DNA of 64,000 bases, from the NCBI GenBank assembly GCA_016125585.1, contig WGLL01000002.1, forward strand, positions 268,666 through 332,665, given 5' to 3'. Below, in pieces: positions 34,653 to 42,825 of the stretch. Position 1 is the first letter of the stretch; every line of letters begins with the position of its first letter. Source of the DNA: Caulobacter sp. Lineage in GTDB: Bacteria; Pseudomonadota; Alphaproteobacteria; Caulobacterales; Caulobacteraceae. Made by a program: the position numbers and the translations under genes. Under the pieces are notes generated by a model that worked only from the letters and a program-made list of their open reading frames with translations, searched no databases and was not told the DNA's origin.

Positions 34653-36284
34653 ATGAGCCAGTCGGGGGACGCCATGAAATCCGGGGATGACATCACCGTC
34701 GCCCAGGCGCCGACCACGGCGTCGGGGGCGGTCGACTGGACGCGGCTGTTCATCGGCTTTGGCGGCATGGCCATCGGCCAGTTCATGGCCATTCTCGATA
34801 TCCAGATCGTCGCCGCCAGCCTGCCGCAGATCCAGGCCGGGATCGGGGCCAGCGCCGACCAGGTCAGCTGGATCCAGACCGCCTATCTGATCCCCGAAGT
34901 GGTGATGATTCCGCTGTCGTCCTACCTGTCCCGCCTCTGGGGCACCCGGGCCGTGTTCATGATGAGCTGCGGCGGCTTCATCCTGATGAGCGTCGTCGCC
35001 GGCCTGTCGACCAGCATCGAGTTCATGATCATCGCCCGGGCCCTGCAGGGTTTCATCGGCGGGGCCATGGTGCCGACGGTGTTCGCCACCGCCTTCACCG
35101 CCTTTCCGCCGGAAAAGCGCATCGCCGCCAATGTCGCCACCGGCATGATCGTCACCCTGGCCCCGACCGTCGGGCCGATCCTCGGCGGCCATCTGACCGA
35201 GTGGCTCAGCTGGCGCTGGCTGTTCTTCATCAATGTCGGGCCGGGCCTGCTCAGCCTGTTTCTGGTCGGCCGCTACGCCAACTTCGACCGCGGCGACCGC
35301 AGCCTGTCGGCCGGCTTCGACTGGTTCGGCCTGACCACCATGGCGGTCTTCCTGATGAGCCTGCAGTACGTCGTCGAGGAGGGGGCCAAGGACAACTGGT
35401 TCGAGGATGGGACCATCCTCTGGCTGACGGTGCTCTGCGCCATCAGCGGCGTCACCTTCGTCTGGCGCACCCTCAGCTACCACAAGCCCCTGGTGCAGCT
35501 GCGCGCCTTCGCCGACCGCAACTTCACCCTCGGCATCCTGATGACGGCGGTGTCCGGCGTCAGCCTCTACGGCGGCACCTTCCTGATGCCCCTCTACCTT
35601 GGCCGGGTGCGACAGTTCTCGGCCGCCGAGGTCGGCACCACCATGCTGGTCTCCGGCATCTGCATGTTCTTCACCGGCCCGCTGGTCGGCCGGTTGGCGC
35701 GGACCATCGACGCGCGGATTCCGATGTTCATCGGCTTTTCGATGGTCGCCTGGGGCATGTGGCTGGGCCACGACATCAACGGCGAATGGGGCTTCTGGGA
35801 GTTCGCCAGCCTGCAGGCCTTCCGCGGCTGCGGGGTGATGATCGCCATGATCGCCACCAGCCAGCTGACCATGTCGACCCTGCCGCCGGCCATGGTCAAG
35901 GACGCCTCGGGCCTGATGAACCTGTCGCGCAACACCGCCGGGGCCATCGCCATGGCCTATCTGTCGACCACCCTGACCACCCGCACGGCCGAACATATGG
36001 ACGCCCTGTCCTCGCGCGTGACCATCGCCTCGGTGGACGCCCAGGCGATGATCGCCGGCCTGACCCAGCGCATGGCCGCCATGGGGGTCGCCGACCCCGA
36101 GGGCGCCGCCCGCAAGGCCTTCCAGTTCTTCATGAACAGGCAGGCCTCGATCCTGGCCTTCGGCGACGGCTTTACCGTGCTCGCCCTGGCCGGCGCGCTC
36201 GCCGCCGCCCTGGCCCTCTTGGCCAGGCCGGCAAAGGTCCCGCTTTCTCCCGCCGCGGCCGAGGCCGCCGCAGAGGCGCACTGA
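34653..36284 (+). CDS. EmrB-like MFS drug transporter (DHA2), second copy
   Basis: 543 residues, closely related to the preceding pump: by eye more than half of positions match, including MAILDIQIVAASLPQIQAGI, HLTEWLSWRWLFFINVGPG and YANFDRGD. The ATG at 34653 has a GGGGGGA ribosome site eight bases upstream; the ORF-track TTG start is less likely. One adaptor with two tandem pumps suggests either a heteromeric or an alternative-specificity pump arising by duplication. Confidence 0.92.
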   Translation: MSQSGDAMKSGDDITVAQAPTTASGAVDWTRLFIGFGGMAIGQFMAILDIQIVAASLPQIQAGIGASADQVSWIQTAYLIPEVVMIPLSSYLSRLWGTRAVFMMSCGGFILMSVVAGLSTSIEFMIIARALQGFIGGAMVPTVFATAFTAFPPEKRIAANVATGMIVTLAPTVGPILGGHLTEWLSWRWLFFINVGPGLLSLFLVGRYANFDRGDRSLSAGFDWFGLTTMAVFLMSLQYVVEEGAKDNWFEDGTILWLTVLCAISGVTFVWRTLSYHKPLVQLRAFADRNFTLGILMTAVSGVSLYGGTFLMPLYLGRVRQFSAAEVGTTMLVSGICMFFTGPLVGRLARTIDARIPMFIGFSMVAWGMWLGHDINGEWGFWEFASLQAFRGCGVMIAMIATSQLTMSTLPPAMVKDASGLMNLSRNTAGAIAMAYLSTTLTTRTAEHMDALSSRVTIASVDAQAMIAGLTQRMAAMGVADPEGAARKAFQFFMNRQASILAFGDGFTVLALAGALAAALALLARPAKVPLSPAAAEAAAEAH

Positions 36285-36285
36285 C

Positions 36286-36891
36286 ATGCCCAGACTGACC
36301 GGACAGATTGATCTTTCCAAGACCGAGGCCATCCTCGACGCCGCCTCCGAGGTGCTGGCCGAACGCGGCCTGGCCGCCCCCATCCAGGAGATCGCCCGCC
36401 GCGCGGGGGTCTCGAAACAGACCATCTACAACCGCTACGGCAGCAAGACCGAGCTGGTCCGGGCCCTGGTCGAGCGGCGGGTGGATTCGATCACCGCCCC
36501 CCTGCGGACCCCCGGCGCCGAGCAGCGTCCCGAGGAGACCCTGGCCGCCTATGCCCGCACCCTGCTGCAGGTCATCTCCACCGGCAGCTATTCGGTGATG
36601 CGGCTGTCGATCCAGAGCGCCGCCGAAATGCCCGATCTGGCGCGCGAGGTGTTCGAGAGCGGCCCCAAGCGCTCCCGCGCCCAGCTGGCCGCCTTCCTGG
36701 ACCTGGAAACCCGGGCCGGCCGGCTGAACGTCGACGATCCCCTGCAGGCGGCGGAATTCTTCGGCGGCATGGTGCTGGGTCACCGCCAGACCCAGGCCCT
36801 GCTGCGGCTGGGCTGGGACCTGTCGGAGGCGGAGATCGACAAACTGGCCCGGGCCGCCGCCCGGGTCTTCATGCGGGCCTACGCGGCCTAG
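36286..36891 (+). CDS. TetR-family regulator of the emr operon
   Basis: 201 residues: N-terminal TetR HTH (ILDAASEVLAERGLAAPIQE, then IARRAGVSKQTIYNRYGSKT) and an all-helical ligand domain. It starts one base after the second pump gene stop and ends overlapping the convergent fabI stop by 4 bases. Likely a repressor that senses a pump substrate and autoregulates the operon through the palindromes at 31828-31914. Confidence 0.92.
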   Translation: MPRLTGQIDLSKTEAILDAASEVLAERGLAAPIQEIARRAGVSKQTIYNRYGSKTELVRALVERRVDSITAPLRTPGAEQRPEETLAAYARTLLQVISTGSYSVMRLSIQSAAEMPDLAREVFESGPKRSRAQLAAFLDLETRAGRLNVDDPLQAAEFFGGMVLGHRQTQALLRLGWDLSEAEIDKLARAAARVFMRAYAA

Positions 36892-37709
36892 CCCGCGCCG
36901 TTGGCGATTTCGTCCGGCAGCCCCATCATGTGGAAGCCGGCGTCGACGTGGATCACCTCGCCGGTGGTCGAGCGGCCCAGATCCGACAGCAGCCACAGGG
37001 CGCAGCCGGCGACCCCTTCCATGCTGGTGTCTTCCTTCATGGCGCTGAACATCCGGCCCTGGCCGAGCAGGCCCCGGCCGCCGCTGATCCCGGCCAGGGA
37101 CAGGGTGCGCATGGCGCCGGCCGAGATGGCGTTGACCCGGATGCCCTGGGGGCCCAGGTCGCGGGCGATGTAGCGGGTCGCCGCCTCCAGCGCCGCCTTG
37201 GCCACGCCCATGGTGTTGTAGTTGGGAATGACCCGCTTGGAGCCAAGGTAGGTCATGGTCACCATCGACCCGCCCGGCTTCATCATCTTGCTGGCGCGCC
37301 TGGCCGCGTCGACGAAGCTGAAGGCGGAGATGTTCATCGCCGTCAGGAACCCGTCCCGCGTGGTGTTCTCGACAAAGCTGCCCTTCAGCTCGTCCTTGTT
37401 GGCGAAGGCGATGGAGTGGACCAGGAAATCCAGCCCGCCGAAGCGCTGCTCCAGCTCGGCGAAGGCCGCGTCCATCGAGGCGTCATCGGTCACCTCGCAG
37501 GGGATGAAATCGGTCACCCCGATCGCCTCGCCCAGCGGCCGCACGCGCTTTTCCATGTCCGGCAGATAGGCGAAGGCCAGCCGGGCGCCCTGGGCGGCCA
37601 GCTGCTGGGCGATGCCGTAGGCGATGGAATTGTGGTTCGCCACCCCCATGACCAGCCCGGTCTTGCCGGCCATCAGGTCACCCTTGGGGAAGCTGTATTC
37701 TTCGGCCAT
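36888..37709 (-). CDS. fabI: Enoyl-[acyl-carrier-protein] reductase (NADH)
   Basis: Last reductive step of fatty acid elongation, target of triclosan. 273 residues, SDR fold: nucleotide-binding GVANHNSIAYGIAQQLAAQG, SIAFANKDEL, the FabI-type catalytic pair in YLGSKRVIPNYNTMGVAKAA (Tyr and Lys six apart), and C-terminal GEVIHVDAGFHMMGL. GAGGAG precedes the ATG. It belongs to the fabA-fabB-fabI group but is separated from fabB by an oxidase gene. Confidence 0.96.
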   Translation of the reverse strand: MAEEYSFPKGDLMAGKTGLVMGVANHNSIAYGIAQQLAAQGARLAFAYLPDMEKRVRPLGEAIGVTDFIPCEVTDDASMDAAFAELEQRFGGLDFLVHSIAFANKDELKGSFVENTTRDGFLTAMNISAFSFVDAARRASKMMKPGGSMVTMTYLGSKRVIPNYNTMGVAKAALEAATRYIARDLGPQGIRVNAISAGAMRTLSLAGISGGRGLLGQGRMFSAMKEDTSMEGVAGCALWLLSDLGRSTTGEVIHVDAGFHMMGLPDEIANGAG

Positions 37710-37763
37710 GCGGCGTCTCCTCGAAGCTCTTGCGGCGGTTTATAGGGGGTTCGGCGCGGGACG

Positions 37764-37868
37764 CTAGAGCGCGTTCCCATTGGTGGGAACCGGCAATCGG
37801 ATCAAACGCGCGACCCGCAAGAGTCCGGAGCGGCGCAACATCGGTCCGTCATGTCGCGCCCGCTTCAC
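37764..37868 (+). repeat. Composite two-hairpin intergenic repeat, copy 3
   Basis: CTAGAGCGCGTTCCCATTGG ... CGGATCAAACGCGCG, then a second stem GAGCGGCGCAACAT / ATGTCGCGCCCGCTT. It contains a CcrM-type GAGTC site. It starts 55 bases upstream of the fabI start and its far end overlaps the stop codon of the oxidase gene. Confidence 0.8.
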
Positions 37869-39073
37869 GCCCGAGCGGTCTCGAACAGCGGCGCGACCGT
37901 GGCGATCGCCGCCTCGGCCTCGGCCCGGTCGGGGGTTTCGTCCTCCGAGCCGTAGCCCCACATGGCCGGGCCGCCATACTGGACGACGATGCCGTCCGGC
38001 CGGGGCAGCACGTTCACATGCCGGTAGTAGAGGCCGTAAGAGACCTCCGGCTGCGGGGCCAGCCAGGCGATCTGGCCGCGCACCGGCGTCACGCTGTCGT
38101 CCTGCCACAGGGCGCGGGCCCCATAGCCGGTGCAGTTGACCACCACCGGCTGCGCCAGGCGGGCGAGGTCGGCCGGGGTGTTGAAGGTCATGGTCTCGAT
38201 CCGGCCGCCCTCGACCAGGAAATCGCTGGTCAGCAGATGGGCCAGTTCGGCGACGTTGAACTGCATCGACACCCCGTGCCGCGCCCGGGCGACCGGGAAG
38301 GGATGTTCGGACGGCTCCAGGCTCCGCCACGGCGGCGCCGTACCGGGCAGGTCGGCCTCGAAGAAGTTTACCCGCGGAACCGACACCGGCCGTTCCGGGA
38401 AGGCCACGGGCGGGCCCCCGGCGTCCGGCGCGTCGAACAGCGTGTAGCGGTCGGTCCAGGCCACCGGATCGCCCGGCAGGCCGAGCAGCGTCTGCCAGGC
38501 GGCGTAGGAGGCGCGGGCCATCTGGTCGTAGAGGGCGGGAAAGGCGCCATCCACCTTGTCGGCGTTGGCGATCCGGCTGTCGGGCGACCAGGTGCCGGTG
38601 GCCCGCGCCGACCGCGTATAGGGCGCCCGGTCGGCGGCGTAGATGGTCACCTTCGCCCCGGCCCGCAGCAAGGTCAGGGCGCTGGTCAGGCCGATGACGC
38701 CGCAGCCGATCACCGCGACCTCCCGCGTCCCGCCCTGCAGCGCCTTGGCCGCCGCGATCCGGGCGCTGCCCCAGGACAGGGACCAGCCGCTGCCGCCGTG
38801 GCCGTAGTTGTGCACCACCCGCTTGCCGGCGACCTGTTCGACATCCAGCCGGGGGCCGGCGTCGCGGAACGGCCGCAGGCAGACGGTGATCCTGGTGATC
38901 CGGTCGGCCCGCATCTTCAGCGGCGCCAGCGGCGGGACGACGAAGCGCGGCCGTGGCGGCAGGGCCAGGGGTGCGGCGGCGCGCGGCGTCTCGCAGCCGG
39001 CCAGGCCCAGGGCGCCAAGCCCGCCGATACCGGCCAGGACGGCGCGTCGGCTGCGAAGATCGGCGGTCGTCAT
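37865..39073 (-). CDS. FAD-dependent D-amino-acid-oxidase-family protein, apparently circularly permuted, Tat lipoprotein
   Basis: 402 residues. N-terminus LRSRRAVLAGIGGLGALGLAGC is a twin-arginine signal ending in a lipobox (Cys27). Unlike ordinary DAAO proteins, the segment normally at the C-terminus (CLRPFRDAGPRL and VVHNYGHGGSGWSLSWG, residues 65-102) comes before the FAD dinucleotide motif VIGCGVIGLT (121-130); the protein then runs through the usual middle (TGTWSPDSR, NCTGYGARALW) and stops after NVLPRPDGIVVQYGG and a helix, where that segment would be expected. Likely an exported amino acid or amine oxidase. GGGAG supports the ATG at 39073. Lies between fabB and fabI. Confidence 0.85.
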   Translation of the reverse strand: MTTADLRSRRAVLAGIGGLGALGLAGCETPRAAAPLALPPRPRFVVPPLAPLKMRADRITRITVCLRPFRDAGPRLDVEQVAGKRVVHNYGHGGSGWSLSWGSARIAAAKALQGGTREVAVIGCGVIGLTSALTLLRAGAKVTIYAADRAPYTRSARATGTWSPDSRIANADKVDGAFPALYDQMARASYAAWQTLLGLPGDPVAWTDRYTLFDAPDAGGPPVAFPERPVSVPRVNFFEADLPGTAPPWRSLEPSEHPFPVARARHGVSMQFNVAELAHLLTSDFLVEGGRIETMTFNTPADLARLAQPVVVNCTGYGARALWQDDSVTPVRGQIAWLAPQPEVSYGLYYRHVNVLPRPDGIVVQYGGPAMWGYGSEDETPDRAEAEAAIATVAPLFETARA

Positions 39074-39147
39074 GCGGGTCTCCCGGGCCAGGCGCCGGGG
39101 AACCCTAACCAACCGGCGGCGCCGGAGCCAGCCTTGAGGCCGGCGTC

Positions 39148-40359
39148 CTAGACCCTGGCCATGATCAGGCAGCCGTTGGTGCCGCCAAAACCGAAGCTGT
39201 TGCTCATCGCCACATTGACCGGCTTGTCCGACCGCTTGAGCAGGATCGGCAGGTCGGCGAAGGCCGGATCGAGCGTGTCGATATTGGCGCTCTCGGCGGC
39301 GAAGTCGTTGTTCATCATCAGCAGGCTGTAGATCGCCTCCTGCGCCCCGGCCGCGCCCAGGCTGTGGCCGGTCAGGGACTTGGTCGAGCTGATCAGCGGG
39401 GCCTTGTCGCCGAACACCTGGCGCACCGCGTCCATCTCCTTGGCGTCGCCGACCGGGGTCGAGGTGCCGTGGGGGTTGAGGTAGTCGATGGTCCGGCCGC
39501 CGGCGCTGTCCATGGCCAGTTTCATGCAGCGGATGGCGCCTTCGCCGGACGGCGCGACCATGTCGAAGCCGTCGCTGTTGGCGGCATAGCCGACGATCTC
39601 GCCGTAGATCTTCGCGCCGCGCGCCCTGGCCCGCTCGTAGTCCTCCAGCACCACGATCCCGGCGCCGCCGGCGATGACGAAGCCGTCGCGGTCGGCGTCA
39701 TAGGCGCGGCTGGCCCGGGCCGGAGTGTCGTTGAACTTCGACGACATGGCGCCCATGGCGTCGAACAGGTTGGACAGGGTCCAGTCCTCTTCCTCGGTCC
39801 CGCCGGCGAAGATCACGTCCTGCTTGCCCCAGGCGATCTGCTCATAGGCCGAGCCGATGCAGTGGGTGGAGGTGGCGCAGGCCGAGCTGATCGAGAAATT
39901 GAGGCCGCGAATCTTGAACCAGGTCGACAGCACCGCCGAGGGGCCGCTGCTCATCGCCTTGGGCACCGCGAACGGACCGATGCGCTTGGGGCCCTTCTCG
40001 CGGGTGGTGGCCGCCGCCTCGACGATGACGTGGGTCGAGGGACCGCCGGAGCCGACGATCAGGCCGGTCCGCTCGTTGGAGACCTCGCCCTCTTCAAGAC
40101 CGGCGTCGGCGATCGCCTGTTCCATGGCGATGTGGGCATAGCCGGTGCCCTTGGCCAGGAAGCGGGCGGCGCGGCGGTCGACATGCTCTTCCCAGGCGAT
40201 GTCGGGCACGGCCCGCACCTGACAGCGGAAACCCAGTTCGGCGTAATCGGGCGCGGCGGTGACGCCGCTGCGGGCCTCGCGCAGCGAGGTCAGCACCTCG
40301 CCGGCGTTGTTTCCAATCGACGAGACGATGCCGATGCCGGTGACCACGACGCGTCGCAT
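39148..40359 (-). CDS. fabB: 3-oxoacyl-ACP synthase I
   Basis: Condensing enzyme needed for unsaturated fatty acid elongation. 403 residues, thiolase fold, with the catalytic triad: cysteine in [14 protein letters not shown], histidine in [11 protein letters not shown] and histidine in [14 protein letters not shown], and C-terminal [21 protein letters not shown] precedes the ATG at 40359. Follows fabA by 51 bases in an operon. Confidence 0.96.
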   Translation of the reverse strand: MRRVVVTGIGIVSSIGNNAGEVLTSLREARSGVTAAPDYAELGFRCQVRAVPDIAWEEHVDRRAARFLAKGTGYAHIAMEQAIADAGLEEGEVSNERTGLIVGSGGPSTHVIVEAAATTREKGPKRIGPFAVPKAMSSGPSAVLSTWFKIRGLNFSISSACATSTHCIGSAYEQIAWGKQDVIFAGGTEEEDWTLSNLFDAMGAMSSKFNDTPARASRAYDADRDGFVIAGGAGIVVLEDYERARARGAKIYGEIVGYAANSDGFDMVAPSGEGAIRCMKLAMDSAGGRTIDYLNPHGTSTPVGDAKEMDAVRQVFGDKAPLISSTKSLTGHSLGAAGAQEAIYSLLMMNNDFAAESANIDTLDPAFADLPILLKRSDKPVNVAMSNSFGFGGTNGCLIMARV

Positions 40360-40410
40360 GGCGACTCCTTCATTCCCCAAGGTGCAGAGACGTTTCTTGT
40401 TGTTCTGTCG

Positions 40411-40932
40411 TCAGACCATCGACGCGGGGTCGAACAACCCCACGCGCAGGTCCTTGGCCTCATAGATGGGCTTTCCATCGGCTTCGAGAACCCCGTCGCC
40501 GATTCCCATGACCAAACGTCGCATGATCACCCGCTTGAGGCTGATGCGGTAGACCACCTTTTTCACCGCCGGGGTGACCTGTCCGGTGAACTTCACCTCG
40601 CCCACGCCCAGGGCGCGGCCCTTGCCGGGGGCGCCCGACCAGCCGAGGAAGAAGCCGACCAGCTGCCACATGGCGTCCAGGCCCAGGCATCCGGGCATCA
40701 CGGGGTCGCCCTCGAAGTGGCATTTGAAGAACCAGAGGTCGGGATTGATATCCAGTTCGGCGACCATCTCGCCCTTGCCGTACAGCCCGCCCTCTTTCGA
40801 GATCAGGTTGATGCGGTCCATCATCAGCATCGGCGGGGCCGGCAGCTGGGCGTTGGCCGGACCAAACATCAGACCCTTGGAACAGGCGATCAGGTCGTCA
40901 TAGCTGTAGGAAGACTGGGGCTCGTGCGTCAT
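40411..40932 (-). CDS. fabA: 3-hydroxydecanoyl-ACP dehydratase/isomerase
   Basis: Introduces the cis double bond for unsaturated fatty acids. 173 residues (normal), hot-dog fold; catalytic histidine in [20 protein letters not shown] with the family aspartate in the same helix ([11 protein letters not shown]). The ORF track only has an extended form; the ATG at 40932 starts [20 protein letters not shown] as in the family. A TTGAGG-N15-GCTACG element at 40989-41015 could be its promoter. First gene of fabA-fabB. Confidence 0.95.
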   Translation of the reverse strand: MTHEPQSSYSYDDLIACSKGLMFGPANAQLPAPPMLMMDRINLISKEGGLYGKGEMVAELDINPDLWFFKCHFEGDPVMPGCLGLDAMWQLVGFFLGWSGAPGKGRALGVGEVKFTGQVTPAVKKVVYRISLKRVIMRRLVMGIGDGVLEADGKPIYEAKDLRVGLFDPASMV

Positions 40933-41012
40933 GTAATTCCAAAGCCGCGCGGCCGGCGGCAGTTCCTTGGCGTAAAATGTGGACCGGGGCGTAGCACGGC
41001 CCCCGGCCCGCC

Positions 41013-41549
41013 TCAACCAGCGGGAACCCGCACCCCGGTGCAGCTCGGCGGCGGCCCGCCGCCCCAGATCTCGCCGTCCGGCGCCCAGCCGCTGGCCCCG
41101 CCGGCCTCCAGCTTGCTCCAGCCGTTCTCGGCCTTGACCTGCGAGGCCACCGCCCCGGAGCGCAGATAGGCCACGACCCGCGCCCCCTCGCGCGGCTCGG
41201 CCAGCAGCGGCAGATCGCCTGGCTTGACCCGCATGGCGGTGCGGCTGCCGTCGACCATCTGTTCCTTCAGCCAGGCCTCCCCGCCGTCGGGGCCGCGCAC
41301 CTTGCGCCATTCCCGGCTCTCGGCCACGACCATCACCGGCATCCGGCGAACCCGCCAGACCCAGAGGATGCGCTGGTCCAGGCCCGGGCCGTTGCGGGCG
41401 TTCACCTCGCCGGACTTGAGGGCGACAAAGCGGGGCACCGGAAAGCCCGAGGGGGTCTTGCACCGGGCGGTCTCGCCATCGCCGCAGGCGGCCAGCAGCA
41501 CGCAGGCCCCGACGGCGGCGAGACTCAGCGGCGGGCGGCGCATCGGCAT
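41013..41549 (-). CDS. SH3-domain lipoprotein
   Basis: 178 residues: signal peptide with lipobox LLAACGDG, then two bacterial SH3-like repeats ([20 protein letters not shown] and [20 protein letters not shown]) typical of cell-wall-interacting proteins. Probably periplasmic, binding peptidoglycan or a partner. Start is the ATG at 41549 or 41543. Divergent from the 2-hydroxyacid dehydrogenase gene, with a perfect 14-bp palindrome between them. Confidence 0.88.
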   Translation of the reverse strand: MPMRRPPLSLAAVGACVLLAACGDGETARCKTPSGFPVPRFVALKSGEVNARNGPGLDQRILWVWRVRRMPVMVVAESREWRKVRGPDGGEAWLKEQMVDGSRTAMRVKPGDLPLLAEPREGARVVAYLRSGAVASQVKAENGWSKLEAGGASGWAPDGEIWGGGPPPSCTGVRVPAG

Positions 41550-41586
41550 TGCGGGTCTCCAAGGGTCCGGGCGGCGGTCCGACCAT

Positions 41587-41600
41587 CGGACAATTGTCCG
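41587..41600. promoter_or_regulatory. Perfect 14-bp palindrome in a divergent promoter region
   Basis: CGGACAATTGTCCG, fully self-complementary, 38 bases upstream of the SH3 lipoprotein start and 136 bases upstream of the dehydrogenase start. It could be an operator for a dimeric regulator. Confidence 0.45.
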
Positions 41601-41735
41601 CCTAAGGCGCCGCGCCGGTGTGAATCTTGCGTTAAAAACGTATCCGGCGCCGCAATTGGGTTCCACTGGCGGCTGTCGCGCTTTATCTGTCGGACGGCGC
41701 CCACACGGGCGGCGCTCGCTTGCCCGGAATGCGTT

Positions 41736-42722
41736 ATGGCCGTCAAGAGACCCAAGGTTATCGTCACCCGCAAGCTGCCGGATCCGGTCGAGACCCGGAT
41801 GCGGGAGCTGTTCGACACCGAACTGAACGTCAGTGATACGCCGATGGGCGGCGAACAGCTGCTCGACGCCCTGTCCCGCGCCGACGTCCTGGTGCCGACC
41901 ATCACCGATCGCCTCGATTCGCGCCTGCTGTCGCGGGCCGGCCCCAACATGAAGCTGATCGCCAACTTCGGCGCCGGGGTCGACAACATCGACGTCGCCA
42001 CCGCCAACCAGCGGGGCATCATCGTCACCAACACCCCCGGCGTCCTGACCGAGGACACCGCCGACCTGACCATGGGCCTGATCATGGCCTCCAGCCGCCG
42101 GGTCGTCGAAGGCGCCAATGTCGTGCAGAGCGGCGACTTCTCCGGCTGGTCGCCGACCTGGATGCTGGGCCGCCGCATCTGGGGCAAGCGCCTGGGGATC
42201 ATCGGCATGGGCCGCATCGGCCAGGCCCTGGCCCGCCGCGCCAAGGCCTTCGGCCTGTCGATCCACTATCACAACCGCAAGCCGGTCAGCAGCCGCATCG
42301 CCGACGAGTTGGAGGCCACCTACTGGGAAAGCCTCGACCAGATGCTGGCCCGGATGGACATCATCTCGGTCAACTGCCCGCACACCCCGGCCACCTACCA
42401 CCTGCTGTCGGCCCGGCGGCTGAAGCTGCTTCAGCCGCACGCCATTGTCGTCAACACCGCCCGCGGCGAGGTCATCGACGAGGGCGCCCTGGCCAATATG
42501 CTGGCCCGCGGCGACATCGCCGGCGCCGGCCTCGACGTCTATGAGCACGAGCCGGCGATCAATCCCAAGCTGCTCAAGCTGCCCAACGTCGTGCTGCTGC
42601 CGCACATGGGCTCGGCCACGGTCGAGGGCCGCATCGACATGGGCGAGAAGGTCATCATCAACATCAAGACCTTCATGGACGGCCACCGTCCCCCGGACCG
42701 CGTCCTGCCCTCGATGCTGTAG
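41736..42722 (+). CDS. D-2-hydroxyacid dehydrogenase (glyoxylate/hydroxypyruvate reductase type)
   Basis: 328 residues, NAD(P)H-dependent reductase of glyoxylate/hydroxypyruvate class. Rossmann motif GIIGMGRIGQALARR, catalytic arginine in NTARGEVIDE, glutamate in GLDVYEHEP and histidine in LLPHMGSAT. Cytosolic. Substrate preference (glyoxylate, hydroxypyruvate or other) is not readable from sequence. Confidence 0.93.
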   Translation: MAVKRPKVIVTRKLPDPVETRMRELFDTELNVSDTPMGGEQLLDALSRADVLVPTITDRLDSRLLSRAGPNMKLIANFGAGVDNIDVATANQRGIIVTNTPGVLTEDTADLTMGLIMASSRRVVEGANVVQSGDFSGWSPTWMLGRRIWGKRLGIIGMGRIGQALARRAKAFGLSIHYHNRKPVSSRIADELEATYWESLDQMLARMDIISVNCPHTPATYHLLSARRLKLLQPHAIVVNTARGEVIDEGALANMLARGDIAGAGLDVYEHEPAINPKLLKLPNVVLLPHMGSATVEGRIDMGEKVIINIKTFMDGHRPPDRVLPSML

Positions 42723-42825
42723 GGCCCGGCGCCGCGGGTCCGGCGCGCCCGGGCTACCTATCGCTTGACGGGTGACGCCGGAGCTTTCAACCTCTCCCCG
42801 GGGAGTAACGGGGGGAGCGTTCCAG

